Assembly: GCF_030936135.1 (NCBI RefSeq)
Contig: NC_082600.1
Location: 1,550,001-1,614,000 of the forward strand
Length of the DNA: 64,000 bases
Direction of reading: 5' to 3'
Source of the DNA: Gavia stellata
Lineage: Eukaryota; Chordata; Aves; Gaviiformes; Gaviidae
The notes under the pieces were generated by a model. That model worked only from the letters and a program-made list of their open reading frames with translations, was not told the origin of the DNA and ran no database searches. Positions 48,601 through 56,800 of the stretch are shown here, in pieces (the first letter of the stretch is position 1; the number at the start of each line of letters is the position of its first letter). The position numbers and the translations under genes were made by a program.

Positions 48601-51600
48601 AGCTAAATAACTTGGAAGGACTAACCATGAGTTAGTTTTTCTGCTTTGTATGTTTTTTAACAATAGCTGTCCCTAATTTCTGCTGACTCTGACCATTCTA
48701 ACTTGTGTGGCAGCCAAGCGTTGCAAGGTGGGGATCCTAGACAGACGAAACAATACCAAGTTTTCAGTTCCTAAATAACACTAGAGCACAGCATAAGTAC
48801 AAGATACGGTTTTCACAATGAGCAATATTGACAGAAGAAGCAGTTTCCAGGTGATCCCTTGTAAACTGTGGTGTGCAACAGAGGAAATGAAATTCGTGGG
48901 AGTTTTAGCTAGGACTCTTTTGTGCTCCGTTAAATATACTGATTCTGCCCACGTTGTTTGCGAAGAGGCTGTAGGGTGCTACTTTGGAATTGTTATAATT
49001 TTGTATAATACTCATTGCCAGTATTTAAAGAAATGCTGATTCCTAAATATCAATGCTGCTATGGATAGCATCAAGACGCAGCTGAGGGAGTGCAGTCACT
49101 GGGAGGAGCAGCTGTATCACAAATAAATTTTAGAAGACTTCTTTGTAAAAAAACTGTATAGAAGAACCACATGAAGTGTGATAAAAGTTGAGCAAGTTGG
49201 GAATTTCTGAGCTCACAGAAATTTTTTCACTGTGCATCATGGAATACCCCTTCAAATTCAGGTTTTTTTGCTTTCCCATCTTCATGGTGGACCACTGATT
49301 AAAATTTGATTGTCATTGAGTTTGTTTTAGAATGTTTCTGTATTTTTACAGTTTGAAGTAGACATTTTTAAATGGTTGCTCATGTATTTAACATGTTTAT
49401 GTGAAAATGGTGAGCAAAGCTTGATGTCTTTTTGTCTCCTTCAGGCTTTTGGATGCCTATGATGAACATCAAGCACTTCTAAAGGAGCAGGATTCTTTAA
49501 AAAGGAGAGCAGAGAATGGGTAGGAAGTCTGTTCACCTGGGAGTATAAACTGACTTGACAGATGATGCGCTGTGGGGTAGCTGGAACACGGGCTACACTG
49601 AACTATAGCTGATGCAAAGCACTTTGGAAATGCTTTAAAAGCAGTTCAGAGAACAGTCACAGAGACTTACTTTTTTTTTTCTTTAATCTATGAATATATA
49701 CACCTATGTTTTTCAGCTTTAAACCTACTGCTTGCAAGAACAAAATAACTTTTTTTAATCACTTAAAGTATATACTAAATAGGGCTATACTGTTTGCTAA
49801 AATATTTGGAAACAAATTTATTGGAAAATAACTTTTTGAATTATTGTGTAGCACAAAAAAATTAAACAGTACTGGTAAAATAACTCAGTCTCTAAGCAGA
49901 CCCATGCTTTTGCTGTCTCAGTTTGAGCACGAGAACAATTTTAAAACCAGACTGTTGTTCTGAAGCATAATACACTACTGTCTTTCTCTAAATCACATTC
50001 TCTTACCCTGCTAGGACAGGGCACCAAGTTTGACAATGTTACTTACCCTTACCTGTTACAACATTTCTCACATGAACTCATGCTCAGAATTTGATCTAAG
50101 ATACCATTTACCAGCAAATATTAACTTCACAGGTCAGAGGAGCCAGACGAAAAGAAGATGCTCACAGATGACCCAAGTTTGGTGTCAGCACAGATGATGG
50201 ATGGAGACATGCAAGTCAATCAGGCAGCATATAACTACAACGCCTGGTACCAGGTAGGTGCATGCTGTGGTTCCTTTTAACCACACATTTAACGTGTGTG
50301 TGCGGAATGTGTGCACGTTGTGGTTTTACCAGGGACGTTTCTCTGTGGCCCAGTGTCAGTTGGCAAGGAAAGCTTGGGAGTAAAAGTTTAGCTCCTGTTT
50401 CTGTTGATTCCTCCTTGGGCTATTATGGAAGTGTAAAATACTTCTCTCTAGCGTGGAACAAGATGAGCAGTTGGGTGGCTAGCTCGTCACGTGAAGGGAA
50501 GCGTGGCAGCGGTTGAGGACATCGCTGGCTAAGGGCAATAGAGCTGTTCTGTGCTGAAGTGTTTTGCCCAGGAGAGCTGCCTCGGGATGCCAATTTACTG
50601 TGCGTTTTGATAGTTGCTTTCTCCAACTAGTAGTTTCTGTAATGTCTTGGTATGGGTTCTGCTGTGCTGGTACACAGTGCATGCAAAATCAGTCTGTTGA
50701 ATGGTTCATCTTCTGGGGCTATTCTAGTCTGTTTGGGGCGTGGCATTTCATTTTGTCCCCTATAGGGGCTTAAAGAGTGAATCAGTAATATCCTACCTTG
50801 GTTTCCTCTTCTTGCTTGTGGCAGCAGCAACCTCCAGCGCATGCTCTGCTCACCTCTAGACTGAGAGTCCGTTTTTGTATTCTGACTTGTCCAAGGGGCA
50901 GGCTGTAAAGTCAGAGCTGCAAAACCTGCCTTTCCCTATGAGATTCCTACTGGTAAAGGTGGGTACTGCTGGTGGCCCCTCAGCTGGGATGAGAGTTGCG
51001 TGCTGCAGGCTTGGCGTGCTTATTCTTCAGAGTTGTGAGTCGTAGAGGGTCCAACTGAAACTTTTGCTGAAGCAGTTTAATGAAGACTGATGTTTAGACT
51101 GCAATTAGCCTTCCCAGCCAGTGAGAACAGTATTTGCAGACGAGGGACAAACCGTCCACTGTGTAACTGTGGTTTAGAATTGCCCGCAGCAAGGTCAAGT
51201 GTTCTTTCTGAAGTCAGGTGGTGAAAGGTGTCTCGCCCAGCACGGGGAAGCTCCGCTCAGCACCACAGGCCAGGAAAAATGCCCCAAGTTTTCCAGCACG
51301 GAACTGTGGGAGTAGGAGACTTAAAGAGTGTTGAAGATCTCAGTCCTGTGGCTGACATGGTGACCCCATCACTGTCTGCCTTCTGTGGATTTCACAATCT
51401 GCTTGGGACTAGCAGGCACAAACACTTTCTGAGGGAGCGGAAACATTTGTTCTGTCTACCCCAAGAACGTTACGCTGCTGAATCCCTGCCTCAGCTCGGC
51501 TGGGGTGGTTGGGGTACAGCTGGTTGCAGTAAGACCATGGGGACTGTCTCAGTGATGGCCTCTGCTGGCTGCAAACTGATGGCTTCAAAGGGAGCAGGGT

Positions 51601-52271
51601 TAGGGCACGTGAGCTGCCTGCCCTGGCCTCTCCCATCTTGTGGGGCATGCTGTAACAGGGGACATGGAGCTAGGACACACAGTTCCGTTACCTTCTGCTC
51701 CCTCCCATGAGATGCCGTTGAAAGGGAGGGGACAGGAGCCGCAGAGCAGGTACGAAAGAGGGGATCAGAGAACCAAGAGTGAACCTCTGACCTGTCCTGT
51801 ACTGGAAGACTTACCACACATGACTAGAAACATTACAGGCAACAGCACCAGCCTCTGCGCTGACCCTGGGTACAAACCGGACCCTTCAGTTTTACATCCC
51901 AACAAAGCTGACTTCCAGTGGATCTTTAAGGCGGTTCTGCCCTGCAGCGGAACGCCCTCCCTTGTGCCACCCTTTGTGCCAGACAGAGGTACAGGCTTGC
52001 GCAAAGCCTCGCCAAGGAGGGACTGAGGCCCGAGCGTTCGGGGTGCGACACGAGCACGCCGACACTGGCACGGCCGCGCTGGCCGCTCTGCAGACCCGTT
52101 AGAATTACAGCAGGGGAAACTTACCTGTGTCTTTCTGATTGCTGGCCTATTATCGGGTATCCTTCGTGGAGCATGGGCAGCCTGACTTACCTTGTCACGT
52201 TGTTCTGTTTTTTTTTCTAGTACAATTACCAGAACGCATGGAATTATGGGCAGTATTATCATCCAACTTGA
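39369..52271 (+). CDS. PRPF39: PRPF39, U1 snRNP-associated splicing factor
   Basis: Nuclear HAT-repeat (half-a-TPR) protein that helps U1 snRNP at 5' splice-site recognition; the metazoan protein is thought to homodimerise in place of the yeast Prp39/Prp42 pair. Coding exons: 39369-39698, 39967-40092, 40733-40851, 41619-41786, 42570-42735, 43977-44084, 46314-46478, 46796-46922, 47016-47284, 47875-48059, 49445-49519, 50133-50253, 52221-52271. The sum is 2010 nt, 669 aa plus TGA, equal to the human length as I recall it. The first about 75 residues are acidic and disordered; HAT repeats then run to about residue 600 (landmarks [54 protein letters not shown]). The Tyr/Asn-rich C-terminus ends NYGQYYHPT. 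The ATG has G at -3 and +4. One intron hosts a snoRNA. Confidence 0.98.
39967..40092 (+). CDS. PRPF39: PRPF39 exon 3
   Basis: Acceptor tttcttgcag, donor gtatgt. 42 codons, [20 protein letters not shown] of a HAT repeat; phase 0 both ends. Confidence 0.97.
40271..40339 (+). other. PRPF39: Candidate poison exon A in PRPF39 intron
   Basis: Strong acceptor (TTTTTTCTCTTTGTTGGCAG) and a moderate donor gtaggg. Spliced after exon 3 in phase 0 it reads Val-Arg-stop (TAA at 40277), so inclusion would trigger decay. No expression evidence; prediction only. Confidence 0.28.
40443..40605 (+). other. PRPF39: Candidate poison exon B in PRPF39 intron
   Basis: Acceptor atttttggtcag, donor gtaatg, 163 nt, more GC-rich than the flanking intron. 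In the host frame it reaches TAA at 40461-40463. An exon-like island whose role is inferred. Confidence 0.28.
40733..40851 (+). CDS. PRPF39: PRPF39 exon 4
   Basis: Acceptor ttctcttcatag, donor gtaagt. Encodes [20 protein letters not shown]; two bases left over. Confidence 0.97.
41060..41215 (+). mobile_element. Possible very old CR1 fragment
   Basis: Pieces such as ATTAGGAAATACTT, GCAGCACTGGAAAGGTT and CCTTGGAGGTTTTCAGG follow, in order, the CR1 3' region, but with many differences and no octamer tail. Confidence 0.4.
41619..41786 (+). CDS. PRPF39: PRPF39 exon 5
   Basis: Acceptor catttttcag, donor gtaaag. Encodes [20 protein letters not shown] and [20 protein letters not shown]. Confidence 0.97.
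42570..42735 (+). CDS. PRPF39: PRPF39 exon 6
   Basis: Acceptor cgatgcttag, donor gtacat. Encodes [20 protein letters not shown] and an acidic segment ([15 protein letters not shown]). Phase 0 at the end. Confidence 0.97.
43055..43661 (-). mobile_element. CR1 LINE, 5'-truncated, antisense to PRPF39
   Basis: Reverse-oriented copy of the same CR1 subfamily as 14425-15448. It keeps an unbroken 179-codon frame (43121-43660, minus) for the C-terminal part of the reverse transcriptase protein, from [15 protein letters not shown] to [12 protein letters not shown]. The 3' tail (TTAAGGTTGGAAAAGACCTG on the plus strand) faces left. The catalytic part is absent, so it is dead. Confidence 0.93.
43977..44084 (+). 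CDS. PRPF39: PRPF39 exon 7
   Basis: Acceptor atgttttag, donor gtaagt. 36 codons, [20 protein letters not shown]; phase 0 both ends. Confidence 0.97.
44085..46313 (+). other. PRPF39: PRPF39 intron 7
   Basis: AT-rich; contains the CR1 scrap at 45522-45585. Nothing else recognised. Confidence 0.6.
45522..45585 (-). mobile_element. CR1 3'-end fragment
   Basis: CATAGAATCATAGAATCATT followed by ggaaaagacc..aagatcatcaagtccaac is the reverse complement of the CR1 terminus including its octamers. Confidence 0.82.
46314..46478 (+). CDS. PRPF39: PRPF39 exon 8
   Basis: Acceptor gactcttgcag, donor gtaagg. Encodes [20 protein letters not shown] and [20 protein letters not shown]; phase 0. Confidence 0.98.
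46796..46922 (+). CDS. PRPF39: PRPF39 exon 9
   Basis: Acceptor ttcaactatag, donor gtaaga. Encodes [20 protein letters not shown] and [13 protein letters not shown]; leaves one base. Confidence 0.98.
47016..47284 (+). CDS. PRPF39: PRPF39 exon 10
   Basis: Acceptor ggtgttttag, donor gtatgt. Encodes [20 protein letters not shown] and [20 protein letters not shown]; ends phase 0. Confidence 0.98.
47369..47452 (+). ncRNA. SNORD127: C/D box snoRNA, SNORD127-like, in PRPF39 intron
   Basis: An 84-nt unit: terminal stem GGCAACA (47369-47375) pairs perfectly with TGTTGCC (47446-47452); C box ATGATGA at 47376-47382; D box CTGA at 47442-47445. Directly upstream of the D box is GTCCCTCTAA (47431-47440), complementary to UUAGAGGGAC of 18S rRNA. 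The fifth base before the D box (C47437) pairs with the G of UUAG, which by the box D+5 rule is the 2'-O-methylated residue; I recall this as 18S Gm1447 (human numbering), assigned to SNORD127. Human SNORD127 sits in a PRPF39 intron, so location and guide agree. It would be released from the spliced intron. Confidence 0.9.
47875..48059 (+). CDS. PRPF39: PRPF39 exon 11
   Basis: Acceptor ttttgaacag, donor gtaaga. Encodes [20 protein letters not shown] and [20 protein letters not shown]; two bases over. Confidence 0.98.
48060..49444 (+). other. PRPF39: PRPF39 intron 11, nothing recognised
   Basis: No recognised element; AT-rich. Confidence 0.6.
49445..49519 (+). CDS. PRPF39: PRPF39 exon 12
   Basis: Acceptor tctccttcag, donor gtagga. 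Encodes [20 protein letters not shown]; two bases over. Confidence 0.96.
50133..50253 (+). CDS. PRPF39: PRPF39 exon 13
   Basis: Acceptor taacttcacag, donor gtaggt. Encodes [20 protein letters not shown] and [12 protein letters not shown]; phase 0. Confidence 0.95.
50254..52220 (+). other. PRPF39: PRPF39 last intron
   Basis: About 2 kb, moderately GC-rich from 51200 to 52100 with open frames on both strands that match no family I know. No repeat consensus recognised. Confidence 0.6.
52221..52271 (+). CDS. PRPF39: PRPF39 terminal coding exon
   Basis: Acceptor ttttttctag. Encodes [16 protein letters not shown] then TGA (52269-52271). The human end is a longer proline run. Confidence 0.94.
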   Translation, partial: YNYQNAWNYGQYYHPT

Positions 52272-52319
52272 TCCGAAGAGTGCGTGAAGTTCACTGTGCT
52301 GCAGTTTCAACAAAGATGG

Positions 52320-52325
52320 AATAAA
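52320..52325 (+). terminator. PRPF39: Possible proximal poly(A) signal of PRPF39
   Basis: AATAAA only 48 bases after the stop, within an A-rich run. Position makes it less likely than the distal one. Confidence 0.35.
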
Positions 52326-53027
52326 AAAAATATATTTTTCTAAATTAGGGATGTGAAAGAACTGTTGTAATACCTGCTTTTTGGTCTTTGCATGTGAAGT
52401 GAGCCGATGTTCACAGGGTATGTGTGAAGCAAGATTTGTGTGCTGGTAACTGATAAATGGTATCTCTGTACAATTCCAGTTTATCATAAATGCATTTTTT
52501 TTTTTTAATTCCCTGCACTAATTTATGAAGATATCTGAAGACTTTTTTTCAGTCTCATAATGATTCCATAGACTTAATCAGTAAAGCTGTAGTTTTTGGG
52601 GGGTTCTATTTTTTTTTTTTTCCCCAAAGCCGTTCTGCCGCCCAGCGATGGCCACCACGGCTGCTGCAGGAAACAAGCTGCCAGGCGAGGAGCGAGGCTG
52701 TCCTCTCCTGCGCTGCTCTCCAACCAAAACGGCATGACCTCCTCTGCCACGAGATCTTTTCCATGTCCCAGCAAGCGAACCCCAGACTGCTTTGTTTTTG
52801 TTATGATTGAAACTCTTCAGATGTCGATGGCAGCCTTTGCAAGCTGCGATATGTATTTTCTATTTCATGTGGGGGTCAAAAATTAAAATGCAGTGCAAAA
52901 TGATGTTGCATTCTTTTTTAAAAAGCACAAACTGTGTTTGGGATGATTTTTGTATTTGGAGTTTTTCATGTACACAGTGTGAGCAGACTTTTTTCATTTT
53001 GATCAAAGTGATCATTCTCATTTTTGT

Positions 53028-53033
53028 AATAAA
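53028..53033 (+). terminator. PRPF39: Distal poly(A) signal of PRPF39
   Basis: AATAAA in TTTTTGTAATAAAAGC, preceded by a T-rich region. Confidence 0.65.
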
Positions 53034-53050
53034 AGCAAGGAATTCAGTAG

Positions 53051-53749
53051 TCCTCTGAGCCTTCTTGGATTGCCTCATTTAAGCCAGGAGTAAGAACGCC
53101 AGAGTCTCGGTTCAACAGCGGTTTTGTTTAAACAAACCAACCTCTGTGGCTACAGCATGGAAACACCTCAGGAACGCTCATGGCGTGTACGGTTCTCATC
53201 TAGAAGGTGGGGGGGGGGGCATCATGCCTGACACTTCTATAAAACACCTTTAAAGGAAAAATTTAGTGCCCAGAATATACAGTTTTTTCTCTTCCCTTCT
53301 TCCTAGTATTTTAGGCCAACTACCATTGTAGTAAAACTCAGCAGCTACACAGAAGATAAAGCTGAGAGAGAAGTGCATTGCTGAACACTTGAGCTAGGTA
53401 TCAAAGTAAACGCTTTTTAGTATGGCAAGGGATAATAAAAACAGTCATGGCAGTTCCACAGGGGCCTAGTTCAACACTTCGCTGGAGATCTACACGATTT
53501 CCCCCCATAGTAAGAGAAAGAAATTTTGAGGTAATCATATACAAAAGAAGTGAAGTCACTTGCATGTACAAACTATGTTTTCTTTAGTGGTATGTTACTG
53601 TACAGCAGTTGGGGGCAGGGAAAACAAACTTGATTTCAGTACAAGGCCACAGTTGTAACTATATCCTGAAGTTACAAGAGCAAAACTGCAGTTGTCAGAA
53701 GCTTTCTTGATCATAAATGGATTCCCAGCAGCGAAGGAAACTCTTCATT
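53051..53749 (-). other. FKBP3: FKBP3 3'UTR and convergent intergenic zone
   Basis: Follows the FKBP3 stop on the minus strand. I see no AATAAA or ATTAAA in the minus orientation here, so the FKBP3 end is undetermined. Contains an 11-G run at 53209-53219. Confidence 0.5.
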
Positions 53750-53804
53750 TCATTCGATATCCACCAATTCCACTTCAAAGAAAAGTTTTGCATTTGGTGG
53801 AATC
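53750..53804 (-). CDS. FKBP3: FKBP3 exon 7
   Basis: Minus-strand acceptor gtgcaaacag. Encodes [17 protein letters not shown] and TGA (53750-53752). LFF replaces the human LTF. Confidence 0.96.
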
Positions 53805-56800
53805 CTGTTTGCACACGTTAAGGAAGCTTAAGAACTCACCCACCACACAGTTAGTGACATATCGATCCCTGTTAAGTGATTTACCACCTGTTCTCTGGTT
53901 CCTCATCTGTCAGTTTTGCATTTCACTGACCCGTGTTAACATCTTGGGTTTAGTATGGAACCACAGCTGCCGTCCAACATGAGTTGTCATGAGACGTTCA
54001 GTACCAGCTCTGCAGATGATACACCTTTATTAAGACATGCTTCTCATTATTCCCGTTCCTCTGAGGAGGAGCAGCTCAGCCTTACCTGAGCTGCCTAAGT
54101 GTTGTCTCCATTTCTGGGACAGTCACTGGTCTTCCTCTGGGAGGAGGTTAGACTGTTTAAATATACTACAGAGGGAAGAAGAACTTCTAGACAACAGTCC
54201 CTTAAATTATCATGACACAGGATTTGCACAAGAGAGAACAATTGCTTCCTTTCCTCCAGAAGCGCTGGTAGAAGAGAAACACGACTGCGTAAGACATTCT
54301 GCACGCTCGCTCACTCAATCCCCTACATCAGCTGTACCCCAGAACCGGTTGTCCTAGCCAAGACAGATGTAACTGCTGTCTCTACAGTTGCAGCAGGTGA
54401 CTTTCCTCCCACCTCCCTCATATAGCATCCCCATCGGTGCTGCGGGAATAAGCATTGGGAAGCAGCTGGAGTAAAAAAGCAGGCAGAAAACAATAGCAAG
54501 TTTTCCTCTGCAGTACTCCCGACAGGAGTTTTTCTTCAAAACAAATGGGCAATTGCATCCATCCATTAAGGTCACTATATTTTTTTGTATTGTTAATATT
54601 CTAAAGCCAGCTATGAGTAACAAGTGAATGCTCTCACCGTCGTATTCCTGTCCATAAAGCACTTTATTCCGGCAAGCATTTCCAAGTTACTTAATGAGTA
54701 ACTGATTGTGGAAGGATACTTAGCATCAGGCTGCCCTTTCTTGCCATAGGCCCACTCAGGTTCAATTTCCAGTTGAGCCTTCTCTCCTTTACTCATTGTT
54801 AAGAGAGCTTCATCCCACTAAAAAAAACCAAACAAACACACACAACAAAACAAACTCAAACAACAAAAGAACACAGCAGTCTCACAGAGCTTAAGAAAAA
54901 GTGCATTTCATATGCTTTAGTGATTTGCTCCTATGAATACCTGCGCAGTACCACGTCGTTCTCCCCAGCATGCTCACCCACCCCAGCGTGTGCGCTGCAC
55001 GGTACTGCCACGTTCTTTTTATGTGTGGAAACACTCCCCCTTGGCTGGCGTCCCCTGCTTCCACACTAGCCTGTGCTCTACTTCGTAGTTCAGATTCGTG
55101 CTTTTACGTTGTGAAGACATTAGCGAATCAATGAAGTAACATGCTTGTTTCAACATAAGCATTCGCGCTTCCAGAAAGCATTTCACAGCAGACCACCGCA
55201 CTCAGGGTACCAAAGGGTTTGTCTCTCTCTGCCTCGTGTTTCCCTGCCACTCCGCAGCATCAATGGATGAGCGTTTGTTTAAGGCCGATGCTTCAAGGCT
55301 AATTTTATGTCAATGCTGCCCAAAGCCGGCATCCAGTTTAGCACCGTATCAGCATTTCACAATGAACAGCTGCTGCCCACGCCTTGTAACTGCATAAGGA
55401 AGAGATCTGGCACCCACACGGACATAGGAGCGCTACGCCGAGAGGCTAAAGAAAAATCCAGGCAACTGCTGCTTCTGCAGTACTGGCCACAAGCCCAGTG
55501 ACATTTTCCCCTTCCCAGCAGCAGTCCCATCATCCATAAAGGCCTTTTTCCTGCATCGCAGCTGCATGGAAGATTATGCTGGCTTGGGTTGGGTTTGTTT
55601 TGGTTTTTAAATCAGGTAAGCATAAGCTCCTTCTTGCATTCTTAGCTTGTGCAGCCAGCCACCAATTCCACCACTGGCTCAGCAGCAGCAAGGCAAGAGT
55701 TAAGCGCCTCATTTGCACATACGCTGGTATCTCCTAGACACACCAAGTTCACCCCCTGGGACTTCAAGATGTAAGCAAGCAGATAGGCGTGCAGAACACT
55801 CGATTCTTCTACTGAGTGCTTTTAGTCTACCTAGATACTCCCCTCACACAGCTTCCACCTGCACTACTGTAGGACTCTGTGCTGAACAGAGCAGAGGAGT
55901 TACAGCATCAAAACTGCAACTCATTTCAGTGCACGACAGCAACTAGAATTTGGAGTTTCGGCATCCAGTTCAGAGTTAACAGATGAACTGAACCACGTGC
56001 GAAGCGGCACTGAGGCAAATACTAAAACGATGCTGAGAGAAAACTATCTTCTGACAGACTAAAGCACACCAAACACATACAGCGATCGATGGAGCCCCGG
56101 GAACCTGATCACCCTGTCTATCGTGCAAAGCACTAGACAGAAGCACGCAGAAGGCTGTGCTTGTCCTGAGGAACACATAGCTGTCACCCTGTGTTCCACA
56201 TGCTACTTAACGAGAGGAGTGACATTGCAGATGGATTAATGCATCTGTAAAGAATCAATAATACATCCTGCGGATGTAAACGCTTTCAACTTGCCTTTTT
56301 ACATCCACAAGAAACAACAACAGCAACTCAAAAATTTGCAGCCCGGTCATAAATCCTACAGAATGAAAACTTTTTTGGATTCTGAGGGAGTCGTTAATGG
56401 TTTACTTACACCTCTGATTACTTTTCCTATGCCAACTTTGAAACTTAAAGGTTTGGCTGCTTTTTTCTTCTTTGAACCTGAAAGACAGTTTTATGTTCAT
56501 TTGCTTTAACATCACACCAGCACATACCATACTTCTATCTAAAATTACTACTACGATCATGCTTTATATAAATATCTGTTCCTGTAACATTATTTTTAGC
56601 CCACTGTCAGATTTTTAGGGGAAAATTCAGTGCTGTGCACTAAAAACATTATTAAACATTCAAGTTGCACCAAGAGCTAAAGTTGATGAGCATCTTTCAG
56701 ATACCGATCCAGTGAACCTAGAAGACTCATTTCTGAATTACTGAAGTCGATGGTACAAGTCATAAACACTTCAGTGAAACAAAGTCAATAGGGAACGTAC

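Larger units (their letters stand above)
52272..53050 (+). other. PRPF39: PRPF39 3'UTR (inferred)
   Basis: From the stop codon to just past the distal AATAAA. T-rich stretches at 52497-52507 and 52609-52621. Confidence 0.55.

Noticed and set aside
51765-52487. 240-codon open frame on the minus strand across the last PRPF39 intron and exon
   Set aside because: Antisense to a real exon, no recognisable domain, mixed composition, no promoter or conserved motif. Probably chance in a moderately GC-rich stretch.
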